From Micractinium sp. NFX-FRZ (lineage: Eukaryota; Chlorophyta; Trebouxiophyceae; Chlorellales; Chlorellaceae), in assembly GCA_029339195.1 (NCBI GenBank), contig JAPTJF010000095.1:62001-126000 (forward strand): DNA of 64,000 nucleotides, read 5' to 3'. Made by a program: the position numbers and the translations under genes. This document shows positions 53,801 to 64,000 of this stretch, one piece after another. Under the pieces are notes generated by a model. The model was not told where the DNA came from and did no database searches. It saw only the letters and a program-made list of their open reading frames with translations. Within the stretch, counting starts at the first letter, position 1. Each line of letters starts with the position of its first letter.

Positions 53801-56760
53801 CAGGCAGATTGAGGGCACTGCGGTTGACCCCACCCTGCCACCCTGTGCCACAGTGGCATGGCCTGCCTACCACAACTGGCACCAACCCGCTGGTCTGGCA
53901 GGCATGCACCCGCAGCGCAGCCACTCGGGATCTGGTGCCAGCATAGCGGCGCTGCTGGCGCTTGGCGCGCTGGTTGCAGCGGGGGCAGCAGGCCGTTTGT
54001 ATCTGAGGCGTCGTGTGCTGCAGCAGCAGATGCAGTCAGCCACCTTGGAGGAGCAGGCCAGGCTGTACGGCCTTGGAAACGGCGTCGGGTCAGTGGAGGG
54101 CGAACTGCAGCCGTTGCCACCCCTCTGCCCCAGCGGCGGCAGAAGGGAGCGGCTGGCAGCTCTTCTGAGCGCCACTTTGAGCAGCGGTGGGAGCTCCTGT
54201 TGGGCCATTCCGGTGGTGCCCTTTTCGGGGGAGGCGCTGCCAGAGAGCTTCACACACCAGCTGGGCCCGTCAGCGCAGGGGCGGGCTGGCAAGCGCACAC
54301 ACACTTCCGCACCCCGGCAAGCTGGTGGCCGGCGATGGGGGCTCGAGTCTACCGGGCTTCGGATTGAGTCCAACCAGCTGGAGGTGAGGCACACAGGGGC
54401 AGGCAGGCTAGCCGGTAGCTGGGTGAACAGGCAGGTGTGTTCTCACACCACATGCTGTTGCATATGCCCAGGGCCGCCTGCGCGCATCCCTGGCTGCATG
54501 CACGCCGCCTGCCTGCCTGCCTCATGGGCTGCCTGCATTTTGGCCTGGCTGCATGCCTGTCGGCCGTTCTGCTGTCCTTACCCGTAAGAAGCACAAATGC
54601 ACACAATATCACGTGCCCCCTCTGCAGAGTGCCTGCGACCCGTCCTCACTCAGCCACCCCCTCCCCACCCAACCCCACCCACCCACACACCATGCACCAC
54701 CCACCCGCCCACCCCTTTGCGTGTTTGCCTGTGCAGTTTATGCTGGACGACAGTGGCCAGTTTTGCGTTTTGGGCGAGGGCACGAATGCGAGCGTCTATG
54801 CAGCTGTGCTTAACGGGGTACCCGTCGCGGCAAAGGCAAGCCTGGAGCAACCCGCCTGTGAAGTGCGGCTGTGCGCATGTGCACCACCTGTCATGCACAC
54901 ACAGCCAGGTGTCACAGTGCCCCCCTCAGCTTGTGCACATACACCTTGGGAGTGTTGCAGCCAGCTGTGCGCTTGCAAATTGCCCCACCTTATGCCCCCC
55001 CTGCAGGTGTGCGAGCTCCTGCCAGGCACGGACTCCCGGCAGCTGTGGCACGAGGCAGCGCTTCAGCGGCGCAGCGCACACCCACGCATCGTGCAGCTTC
55101 TGGGGGTGTCTGCCTGCGTGAGTGGCTGTGCCTCGGCTGTGTGCAGCTGGGAGCATGCTGGGCCAGGGGAGGAAGTCAGCTTTGCACTTTTATGCCGGCA
55201 AGCTTGCGGGGTCTGCCTACCCACATGCTGCAGCCTCCCTTGCAAGGAAGGCACGGAGCACAATGAAGGCCTGCTGTGTTTTCACGCCGCCCCCACTGCT
55301 GTGCCTTTGGACGTGTGCAGGATGGCCTGCTGATTCTGGCTATGGAGCTGATGGAGGGCGGGAACTTGAAGACGGCACTGGAGCGACCAGACGCGCGGGA
55401 CACGCTGCAGTGGAGCAAGGGGTGAGAAGCAGCAGCCTGGGATGCAGTTAGTTACAGGGAATGCTGGATGCTGCTGCTACTCTATCTGTGTGTGTGACAG
55501 TCACCCCGCATAGTAGGCCCTCTATCGCTGTGCTGCAGTGCCTCTACTGCCCTGATCCTGCTCTGGCCTACTGCGTTGGAAGCATACTAGATGGGGCGGC
55601 CCTGCAGGAGCTTGATACTTGTATGGGGCTGTTGTGTCGGCCACTGTGCTTCAGGGGCTGCCAGGTTGCGCTGGATGTGGCGGAAGCGCTGCACTTCCTG
55701 CACACCCAAGCTCGCGTGCGGCACAATGACGTCAAGGCCAGGTCAGAGCACAAGACCTGCCTGCCCGCCTGCCTGCCCACCTGCCCGCCTGCCTGCCCAC
55801 CTGCCCGCCTGCCAGCTCACCTGCCCGCCTGCCTGCCCACCTGCCCGCCTGCCTGCTCTCCTGCCTGCCAGTGCCTGCCAGTGCCTGCCTGCTTGCGCAC
55901 CTGCCTGCGCGCTTGCTTGCCCGCGCGCCTGCCTGCCCTCCTGCCCTGGCACATCGGCGTGTTTCATCCGGCAGGCACGACCCGCCAGCCAGCATGTGAC
56001 GGGTAGCCTACATTGGGCAGCTAACGAGCAACCTCGCCTCCCCTATTGCCGCCCTCAGCAACGTGCTGCTAACCCAGGACATGCGTGCCTGCCTCAGCGA
56101 CCTGGGCGTGGCGCAGGCGGTGTGCAGCCAGGCATGCGCCGCTGCAGGCGGGTCCTTCACGCACGCCGCTCCCGAGCAGCTGCTGGGGGCGCGCTGCACG
56201 CTTGCGGCCGACATCTACAGGTTGGGGACCAACACTGATAGAACTTGCTTGGTTCTGGGGGCCTGCAATGGAGGGTCATGGGGCACCGCATGCTGGCCTA
56301 GGCCTGTGCCGCCTGGCACATACGCCCACTTGCACAACATGCAGCCAAAGGCCTGCTTCCTGTCCCCCTGGCTCAGCTTTGGCGTGCTGCTGATCGAGCT
56401 GACCACGCTGACGGCGGTCACCAAGCGGGGGCGGTGGCGCCTGCCGCGGGTGCCCAACGAGTGCTCCCAGGTGAACGGGTGGCTGGGGCAGTGCGCACAG
56501 CCAGCAGCGCCAGTGCTGGCAAAGCAGTGCTCACTGCTTTTACCAGGCAGTTCTGAGGCGCCGCCCAGGCGCCTGCCTGTGGCTTGCAGCCCGTGCAGGT
56601 GTCAGCAGGCTGGTTGTTGACCGCAACACGCCTTCCTGACCCTGGCTCCATGCAGGCGGTGCTGGAGCTCATCCAGCAGTGCTTGGCGACAGACCCAGAG
56701 CGGCGGCCCACAGCGGCAGCGGCGCTACAGCAGCTCCGTGCCGACGCTGAAGTTGGCTGA
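50824..56760 (+). CDS. Leucine-rich-repeat receptor-like kinase, non-RD type
   Basis: A 16-exon model closes in phase at 896 aa. Exons: 50824-50935, 51101-51284, 51602-51790, 51958-52443, 52629-52707, 52857-52910, 53084-53250, 53526-53606, 53804-54383, 54737-54835, 55007-55117, 55321-55421, 55655-55741, 56059-56220, 56377-56470, 56656-56760. It begins with a signal peptide (MLLTTLLVALTAALALGSAV) and an LRR N-cap (PCLWEGVECDD). LRRs follow (LDISYCGLTGALP, LNGNRFEGTLPGMW, LRNLDVSGNPLLAGTLP). A single membrane span lies at about 495-515 (IAALLALGALVAAGAAG) before LYLRRR. The kinase (645-896) has LGEGTNASVYAAV, VPVAAK (Lys677), RHNDVKASNVLL (Asp773), SDLGVA (Asp791) and APEQLLG. Catalytic Lys and Asp residues are present, but HRD is HND and DFG is DLG. 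Ligand and pathway are unknown. The intron after Lys677 has a GC donor. Confidence 0.85.
53269..53383. repeat. Interstitial plant-type telomeric repeat flanked by a direct repeat
   Basis: Within an intron of the receptor kinase, TAGGGTTTAGGGTTTAGGG continues to TTTA (53300-53321), about three TTTAGGG units. Sixteen bases later comes the inverted CCCTAAACCATAAACCC (53338-53353 approx). The block sits between two copies of a 31-bp sequence (CACA(T/C)TGAGGGCGGG then CTCCCGGGTGGGCTG) at 53269-53299 and 53353-53383, differing at two positions. Confidence 0.9.
55745..55960. repeat. CCTGC-type minisatellite in a receptor-kinase intron
   Basis: A pyrimidine-rich array of CTGCCTGCCCACCTGCCCGC-like units, about 20 bp each, fills the intron directly after the catalytic-loop exon. 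It degenerates to CCTGCCAGTG units at its 3' side. Confidence 0.85.
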
Positions 56761-56961
56761 CATCCAAACCGATGTCTGCTGGCTTGCAACCGTCTCTGCC
56801 TGGCGCAATGACCGCACTCCCCACTGCCTGTGCACCTGTGCAACCTGCACCGGAACCCCCCACTCCATCTGTCTACATATCTTAGGTAACATGTGCCGAC
56901 AAGTGACATGGGCTGCCAGGCAATTAGTGCTGCTACAGTAGGACAGCCGGCATCAGGTGGC
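56761..56961. other. Short convergent 3' spacer
   Basis: Two hundred and one base pairs separate the kinase stop from the stop of the opposing gene. Neither TGTAA nor TTACA is present, so at least one transcript must end inside the other's coding region or use a different signal. Confidence 0.5.
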
Positions 56962-59900
56962 TCAGTGGCCAGCCACGATGGCCACGTCGCTTGTGCCATC
57001 AGGTGTGTGCACTGCTGTGAGCTGCAGCTGGCGCACCCCCAGGGCTTCTGCCAGAGGCGCCACTGTGGCCGCCACAGCCGCCCCCCCACTGCTGTCGTTG
57101 CTGCCGTCCCCGCTGTGGCGCTCCAGCTGCTGCCGGGCACGGCTGGCCGCACCCGAGTTGTGCTGGTGGGCGGCTGTCAGCAGTGCCATCATGTAGCGCT
57201 GCAGTGGAAACATACACGAGGGGGTGGCCAGGTGAGCGGGCATGTCACGCCACTGAGGCGAGCGAGCAAGCCAGATGGCGAGCACAACAACAGGCCTGCA
57301 GTTAACTGGAACCCATGCAACCCATGCAACAAGCCTCCCCGGCAAGCCCTCCCGACCCACCTGCGGGCTGGCCTCAGCCCCCGCTGCGCCGCCCTGCTGG
57401 CACTGCCCGCGCAGCGCCGAGAGCAGGGCGGTGCCACCGCCAGCCAGCGCAGCCGCCAGGTGTGTGCAGAGCTGCCTTAGCAGCGGCTGAAGGTCCACCC
57501 TGTCACGCTGCCGCTCCTCCAGCAGCGCACGGATGATCTCTGCGCCAATCTGCTCGTGCCGCCGCTTGCTGGCAGGTGCTGCGTGCCGCCCGGCGCCCTG
57601 TGCCAGCGCCAGACGGGCAGCCATGCCCACGCCCCCGCCTGCCGCCCCCTGGAAGCCGCCCCGAAGCTGCTCCTCCAGTGTGTCGGCCTCATCATAGGCC
57701 CACTCAAATGCACCCATCATGCCTTGCCCCTGGGCGCTGGCAGCCGCCGTGCCCAGCCCCTCCTCATCGCCCTGCCGCTGCCTGCCCTCCCACTGCGGCA
57801 GCTGTGACGGCCCTGCTGCAGGGTGGGGGCCAGGTGACGGTGCTGCCCATTCTGCCTCGTGCTGCTGCGCCGGTTCCTCCTCCCACTGAATGTCGCAGCC
57901 CCAGAGCCCACCAAACTCGGCCGGACTGCCTGCCTCAGCTGCCAGTCCTGCTGCTGCAGAGCGGCTGCCAGGTGGGGCGTGCGGGCTGGGGCTGCTGGCG
58001 GGGGCAGCCCAGCTGGCGTGAGGGACTGAGCTGGAGGCAAGGGCTTCGCCTGCTGCCTGCACATCAAGGGCTGCCCAGGGGTCGGCAGCAGCCGCGTCCA
58101 GCTGTGCAGCGCCCACGGAGCCTGCCGGCCTGCCGCCGCGTGGGTGCACAGCGGGCTGTTCCTCGTCCTCCCAGCGCACCACAGCCGCCGCCTCCTCCTC
58201 CATGCTGCCGTCCATCGGCTGCTGCTGCTCGCCAGCCCACCCATCTGCCTCCCCATCAAACTCTGCCCACACGTCCTCAGGGCTGCCTGCGGGCGCTGCT
58301 GTTGTACCAGCAATCTCTATTGGTGCTGCCGCTGCGGTGAGCTCAGGGCTGCCTGGCTGCCCAAGCGCCCAGGCTGCATGGAAGTTGCCTGGCTGGCTCC
58401 GCTGCCCCTCTGCCTGCTCCCACTGCTGTGCTGTCTGGCTTGCATCAGGCACCCACCCGAAGCCGGTAGCAGCAAAGTGCGCTCCCGCTGAGTAATCTCC
58501 ATCTGCACACGCGCCCCACTGGCTGCCCTGGCCTGCCCCGGCATCGCTCCACAACGCCTGCGGCGCTTGATCACCGCTACCGCTGTAATCTGCAGCTGCC
58601 CCGCCGCTGCCGCAGCTGTCATCATCGTCCTCAAATCGCACCTCGACGCCAGGATGCGCTGCCAGGCTGCAGCTGGCTGCTGCCTCTGCTGCAGAGCTGG
58701 TGGCTGGCAGCTCCTGCCTGTCATGGGGCGCCTGCAGCTGGCCGACTGCCTTGCTGCCCAGCAGCGGCGCCACATGGCCAGCGGGCTGCGCCTGTGTGGG
58801 TGCCACCTCAGCGTCGGCAGCGGGAGGGTCGCACCACTCAAGAGCCACGGCATCCTGCCGACCCTGTTGCTGCTCATCCTGCTGCTGCTGCCATTGGCCC
58901 TGCCCTGCCCTGCTGGCACCCCACTGCCCAGCCGCCGCCGCAGCGGCAGCAGGAGCGGCAGCAGGGGTGGTGCCACCGTCCCAGGCGCCTCCCTCCTCCT
59001 CCCAGTCGTCCCAACCCTCCAGATCTTCTGCTGTCAGCCCCGCCACCAGCTCCGCTGCTGTCAACTGGGGAGCAGCGGGTGGCATGCCCTGCGCTGCCGG
59101 CTGGTGCCGCGGCGGCGGGGCGCACACCGCTGGCAGAAGAGCTCTCAGCTGGGGCAGCAGCAGCGACTCTGTGTCGTGAGCCGGCTTCCAGCGCTGCTTC
59201 GTGCCCGCCTGGCTGCAGCATGGGGAGAAGATGGTGGGTGAGCAGTAGTGAAATACGCGCTGCGTAAAGCATCGTGGTGCTGCATGGTGTGTGCTGCATA
59301 GCACAGCTGCATGTGCGTGCATGCAGGCAGGCTGGCAGGCATGGGGGCCGTGGCACGTTCCTTCGCGCGGTCGCAAACTCACGTGAGCAGCACGCAGGGG
59401 CGGAGCGCCGACACATTGATGGAAGCGAAGTCGATGCGCAGCAGCTGGCTCTCAGCGGCTGGGTCTGCAGCTGGCAGCACAGCCTGGCGCCGCCCTCCCA
59501 GGGTGGGCTGCTTGCCCGCTGCGCCTGCTGCGCCCGGCACGCCTGCTGCGCCCGCTGCAGCGCGTCCCTGGTCCTCCCATCCATGCTGCTCTGCCTGCAC
59601 ACCGCAGCCTGCCGTCGCCAGCGCCAGGGGCAGCGCACTGCGCCTGCCCAACTGTGGCACCGCCCTCCTGGCGCCCGTCCCTGCTGCCGTGGCTGCCGCT
59701 GAGGTTGCCAGCGAGGCTGGCGGCTCCTCATCTGAGTCAGCATCCTCAATACACTCCGACCCTGCAGGGCCGCCGCCAGAGGGCCATGCCCCTCCTGCCA
59801 GCTGGCGCTGCTGTGTGAAGGCCCTGTTGCGGAACACCGGGGCGTGGCGCTGCGGCTGCGAGGCAGGGGGCGCCTGCTCCTGCGCCTGCCGCTGCCCTGC

Positions 59901-62702
59901 CAGTGCCTGGCGCTCCAGGGCTGCCACCTGTGCAAGCATGGCCTCATCCCACTCCTCCTCATCATCGTCCTCCTCCTCTTGCTGCTGCCACTGCGGCTGG
60001 CTGAGGGCCAGCGGCTGCCGCCGGCTGGCAAACGTGGGCACCCGCAGGCCTGCGGGACCAGCGGCCTGCAGGGGCTGCTGCCTTGCAGGTGCTGCCTCCA
60101 GCGCCAGCCATGGGTCCCCGCCCTGCTCCCCTCCTCCATCCTGCTCCCACACCTCACTCAGCCTGGCCTGCACGGGTGCACCCATCCGCTGCTGCTGCTG
60201 CTGCTGCTGCCAGGTGCCTCCAGCTGCCCCTCTTGCCCCGTCCATCTGCTGCTGCTGCTGCTGCCACAGATCATGAGGTTGGCCGGCCAGGCCCAGAGTC
60301 AAGGGCACACGCTGGTGCATGCCCGCCTGGTGCAGGGCAGCAGGGCCCTCCAGCTCCTGCCAAGCAGCTCCGTCTGCAGCATGAGCGGCACCCCCAGCGA
60401 GGACAAGCGCAGAAGGCAGCGTTTACACATGAGAAGTAGTGCAACAGGGGACACTCATGAGAGGTGGACGTGAGAGGCTGCTCTGCCGTCCTGTCGCGAC
60501 ACAACCGGCTGGCAGCTACCAGCATGCACTCTAGTCCGCCAACTGACGTGGCGGCAGCCCCATCCCTACCATTTCCCCGCCTTACCATTGTCCACGTCTT
60601 GAATGGCGTCGCTGTCTGCTGCAGGCTGCCAGGCTGGCCAGTGCTGGAAGCTGCCTTGGCCTCGCTGCTCTTCCGCTTGTTCCCCGTGTGTGTGCATCCG
60701 CTGCTCACCCATACATGTCTGCTGCTGCTGCTGCTGCTGCTGGCTCCCGCCTGCCAGGTATGCTGGCAGCCGCTGCCACTGCGGCTCCTGCCAGCCGCCG
60801 CTCCAGCCCAGCCCGTCCCCAAAGCTGCCACCTGGCGGAAGCATCGTCTCTCCTCCCCCGGCATCTTCAGGCAGCAGCCAGCCGTCATCCCCAGCTGCGA
60901 TATGCAGCACCCCCTGTTCCTCCAGCTGTGCCGTGTGCTGGCGAAGTGCCTGCACCGCTGCTGCTAGCCCTGCTTCCCCGGCAGCTGTGCTTCTCAGCTG
61001 GGGCGCTGGCTGCAGCACCTCATCTCCCAGCAGCCTGCAGGGCATCAAAACATGAGGGCGCGCACATTGGCGAGAAGACTGATCAGGAGCTTTGCCAGCT
61101 GCAGTGGCTGCGGTCAATCCCATCAAGCTGTGGAATACAGCGTCAAAATGCGCACAACAGCACGCCAGCTCCTCCCCCCTGCCAACAGCTGCCCTCACGC
61201 TCACTGCTGCAGGAAGGCGTCAAACGGCGGCGGCGCCAGCTCAGCGGCGGGGTCCATCGCCAGCTCAGCCTCGCTCAGCCTGGTGGCATCGGTCTCCCGG
61301 CATAGCAGGCCCTGCAGGGCGAGGGACAGCATGGAGCAGGGGCTGAGCAAGCATTGGACTTCACACTGAGATGTCCAGCAGCCACGCACTCTTCCGCAGA
61401 TATCCAATGCGACCGCCTCGCCACACCCAGCCCGGATGCACCTGCACGACCCCTCCTAGCTCTGGCTGCCAACTGCCCTGCAGCAGCTGCCGCAGCTGCT
61501 GGTGCATCTGCGCATCGGCCTCGGTGAACAGGGCATCGCCACCCGAGCCGCCCTCCTCCTCTGCAGCGGCAGGGCAGGCGCTGGCTGTCAGTGCCAGGCT
61601 CCCAAGCTCGAAGCTCTAACTATACAGCACGGCGGCACACATGCATTGGTGGACACAAACCCATTCCCCACCCCTGCATCACCTGCATCAACCGAATGTG
61701 TCCCGCCCGCAGTCGTGGCCGCCGCCTGGCGCGCACGCCCGCCCAAGCGCTGCTTCGCAGGCGGCGGTGCTGCCCGCTTGACAGCCTCGGCTGTCTGCTT
61801 CACCAGTGCGTTCTTCATGGTGCGGATGAGCTGCGGGGAGGCGCCAGAGGGGCAGGGTGTTCGAGGGGCAGGGTCCAACTTCAGCAGCAGCAGCATCAGC
61901 AAGGCATAGTCCAGACAGGCACGCAAGGAGGTAACCAGTTTGGCTAGTTTTACAGGTGGGCGCATTGTTGTACAGGTGGGTGCAGATGCACACCAGCACC
62001 GTGGGCAGCAGCAGGTCAGGTTGGGTGAGCGTGCTGATGGGGTTTTAGGGTGTTTAAACCCTTGCTTTGCCACCCAACCCTCCCAATCCTCTCTCCACCT
62101 TTGCAGCTCCACCCTCGCCTGCGTTGTTTTTCAAGTTGGTATGCTTCATGTTGTGATGTGTGGTGTTTGGCACCCCCACAGTAACATCTCTGCCTCTGTT
62201 CTACCATTCTTGTTTCAACGCTCTCCTTTCCAGGTTTTCAGAAACCTAGGCATCTTTATCGCAAGATTCATTGCGGGTAAAAAGATGTAAAGCAAAAACA
62301 ATCCAAATCCGAAACACAGCAGCAGGACTCACCTCTGTGCGCACGTGCACGTCAGCGGCGGCTGCCTCCACTGCCGCACGCCCCGCCCCATCCTGCTGCT
62401 GCTGTGCCTCCCCTCCAGAAGCCTGCAATGGGTTGCGAGGGGGGCACCCCAGGTGGTCAGGCATGTGGGTGAGGCTGCCTGTTGGGAGCAGAGAGTGCGC
62501 ATCATGTCGTTGTTGCCGGCGGCACATGCAGGGGGTGCCCCTCCCGCACCTGCGCCTGCTGGGTGCTGCCCCCAAAGGAGCTGGTGGCCAGCGCCACAAA
62601 CTGGGAACCAAACGGGTTGCGCTTGTGCCGCTTCATCTCCACATCCTCAATCGCCTGCTGGCGCAGCGCCACTGCTGCGGCAGGAGCAGGCGCCGCTGCC
62701 AT
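56962..62702 (-). CDS. 1,406-aa Gln/Ala-rich protein, no recognised domain
   Basis: Nine exons close in phase: 62702-62550, 62422-62333, 61830-61683, 61560-61367, 61311-61205, 61034-60586, 60373-59383, 59212-57361, 57198-56962. The N-terminus reads MAAAPAPAAAVALRQQAIED then MKRHKRNPFGSQFVALATSS. A compact, probably folded stretch follows (VVQVHPGWVWRGGRIGYLR then KSAWLLDIS). The middle third has CAG-encoded Gln runs and acidic DDDEEEW patches. Several WDDWEEE, WAALD and WAEFDGE segments recur, resembling short acidic-aromatic motifs of endocytic adaptor tails. The C-terminal 200 residues become helical again (EQIGAEIIRALLEERQRDRV). I do not recognise the family. The length and nine in-phase junctions make a real gene likely. 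A scaffolding or trafficking role is only a guess from composition. Confidence 0.65.
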
Positions 62703-62925
62703 CGCGCACGCCACAAGGTGGGCAGGCGGGGCTACGGCGGGCGGCGGTGGTGCTCGGTTGTGGGTTTGGGCGGCAAGGGCTTCTTGGCCGCCTGCGGCTC
62801 TTAGAGATCGCTCCTTGTTGCCCCAGGCTACCGAGGGAAGGGCTGCTCGGAAAGGGGGAGCAGCGGGCGAGGTTTCAAACACAGGGGCTCAGCCCTGCCT
62901 GCTTGAGCGTCGCTGTGAGGCTACA
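62703..62925. other. Divergent spacer
   Basis: This 223-bp gap lies upstream of the minus-strand orphan gene. The promoter of that gene must begin here. The plus-strand frame open through this region continues into the downstream retroelement-like domain but lacks recognisable sequence before 62926. Confidence 0.4.
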
Positions 62926-63549
62926 ATGTGGCGACGCAGAGCATCTAGAAACACTGCAGTCACGCTCACTTGCTGTCGGCGCGCAGAGTGTTGGGCGCGA
63001 GACGCTGACGTGGATTGCGTGCTTGATTTCTCCTTGCCCCAAGCTTCCGGCACGCATGCATCATATGCATCGCGATACACATCTGGACGAACGGCGCGGA
63101 ACGTGGCCCCACAAATCCCGAGGCTCAGGGGTCATGCCACACCTGATGTGGTGTTTTTCCCGAATTTGGACCCCAACAGGCTCCTCACTACAGCCATCCA
63201 GCCCCTCACTCAACATGAGAGGAAGGTGGTGATATTTGAATTTGGCCATACCAGCGACAAAAATATGGTTGAAGTGTTGCGGGACAAAGTGCGGCAGCAT
63301 GCTGCTTGGGCGGATTATTTGAGGGGCCAGGCTACTGCCTGGGAGGTGACTGTGTACCCGGTGGTGGTTTCGCATTCGGGCCTGGTCACAGCTACGCTGG
63401 CGGAGGGACTACTGGAGTGTGGGGTGAGTGCGCAGGGGGCGACACGCGCGGTTGGGCGGGTGCTGAATGCTGCAGTTTCAAGCACTGAGAACATCTGGAA
63501 AACGAGAGGCAAGCTCCTGAAAGAGTTGGAAAGGGCTGACCCCGGCTGA
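62926..63549 (+). mobile_element. Probable retroelement C-terminal nuclease-like domain, isolated remnant
   Basis: An open frame of 207 codons from ATG at 62926 ends at TGA 63547-63549. Its core reads TPDVVFFPNLDPN, KVVIFEFGHTSDKNMVEVLR, DKVRQHAAWADYLRGQ and VTVYPVVVSHSGLV. The order Asp, then a hydrophobic strand with Glu (VVIFEFG), then a Lys/Gln-rich helix, recalls the PD-(D/E)XK-like domain found at the end of polyproteins of some algal non-LTR retrotransposons. I base that on recalled family resemblance, not on a search. No reverse transcriptase lies upstream in the window, so this would be a 5'-truncated copy or a domesticated domain. The frame is intact with no stop or frameshift over 200 codons. 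A host gene of unknown function is the alternative. Confidence 0.5.
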
Positions 63550-63594
63550 CAGGCCCCTCCAAGGGGGTGGGTCGGCAGTCTGGCAGCGGCGGCA

Positions 63595-63713
63595 TTAGCC
63601 GCCGCCAGCCAGGCTGTCGCGTATCACCCCCCAGTCACCCAAGCGTGTCACCTTCTTCTTCTTCTTCTTCTTCCGATTGAGCTTCAAAGTAGTCGCCCCA
63701 GCCCGCCAGACAC
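63595..63713 (-). CDS. Last exon of a minus-strand gene entering from the right
   Basis: Following the acceptor GCGCAG, the frame reads ATTLKLNRKKKKKKKVTRLG, then DWGVIRDSLAGGG and a TAA at 63595. The seven-Lys run comes from a TTC/GAA trinucleotide array. The non-repetitive tail (VTRLGDWGVIRDSL) looks like genuine coding sequence. The rest of the gene lies upstream, at 63714 and beyond the window edge, and is not resolved. Family not recognised. The basic tail could be a nuclear-localisation or RNA-binding element. Confidence 0.5.
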
Positions 63714-64000
63714 CTGCGCATGGCTGCGCCCGCGAACTCCAGGCCCCCCTCTTTCCTTTCACGCATGTTCAGCTGCTTCAGAAGCACCGTGCATCACTGC
63801 CCTGGCAAAGCGCACAACTGGGGCCCCTCCGCTTGTGCAAAAAGCTGAACGCCACACATGTTGCTAGCTCGCGGCCTGAGGGCAGCATTGCAGCAGCAAT
63901 GCAGGCAGCTGATGTCATTTGGGACGGGCAGCACGCGGCGGAGAGCTGGGACGCAAGTCTCTGCTGCCGCCACCGCCGCTGCCGCCAGCCCGTGCACAGG
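63714..64000 (-). other. Unresolved intron/exon sequence at the right edge
   Basis: This is probably intron and possibly an upstream exon of the gene whose last exon ends at 63595. A minus-strand frame (LAAAAVAAAETCVPALRRVL, then CLHCCCN) is open to the window edge but has no start codon and no recognised domain, so I do not call it coding. Confidence 0.35.

Overview
The window reads as nuclear DNA of a green alga, most likely a trebouxiophyte of the Chlorella/Coccomyxa type. The reasons are very high GC, many short introns with GTGAG/GTGGG donors and GCAG acceptors, TGTAA-type poly(A) motifs, plant-type TTTAGGG telomeric units, plastid-type RelA/SpoT homologues and hydroxyproline-rich wall-type sequence. 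The species assignment is an inference. I built exon models by hand from reading frame, splice consensus and intron phase. Nine or more models close in phase from ATG to stop. The unresolved junctions are named in their entries.

Layout: (1) 831-19256, minus strand: two consecutive (p)ppGpp synthetase/hydrolase genes, an RSH1-type (HD-SYN-TGS-ACT, 942 aa) and a second RSH without ACT (1,046 aa) that carries an ExDD-type synthetase motif. (2) 19916-25368, minus: a tandem pair of multi-pass membrane protein paralogues with identical internal exon sizes. (3) 26000-27259, minus: a low-complexity Pro/Ala/Gln protein. (4) 28428-32845, plus: a secreted Pro-rich plus Cys-rich matrix-type protein. (5) 33490-35471, plus: a URI-type unconventional prefoldin, convergent with (6) 35576-37696, minus: a stand-alone type II thioesterase, itself divergent from (7) 38003-41618, plus: a protein resembling oxysterol-binding proteins. 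(8) 42183-46913: two divergent LEA-like, probably organelle-targeted paralogues sharing a 172-bp gap. (9) 47344-48553, plus: a RING-CH membrane E3 ligase. (10) 49397-50052, minus: a small coiled-coil protein. (11) 50824-56760, plus: an LRR receptor-like kinase with a non-RD catalytic loop. (12) 56962-62702, minus: a 1,406-aa Gln/Ala-rich orphan. (13) 62926-63549, plus: a probable retroelement C-terminal domain, then the last exon of another minus-strand gene entering from the right.

No single pathway ties the window together. The main functional themes are plastid alarmone control (the RSH pair), lipid/polyketide handling (the thioesterase and the sterol/lipid-transfer-like gene share a 306-bp divergent gap), stress protection (the LEA pair) and surface sensing/wall (LRR kinase, Pro/Cys-rich protein). 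The most unusual structural signal is recurrent. Introns of several genes contain decayed direct copies of the edge of the neighbouring exon, sometimes two to four copies, as if small tandem duplications across splice junctions keep arising here. A second oddity is a short TTTAGGG array, with an inverted partner, flanked by a 31-bp direct repeat inside an intron of the receptor kinase.
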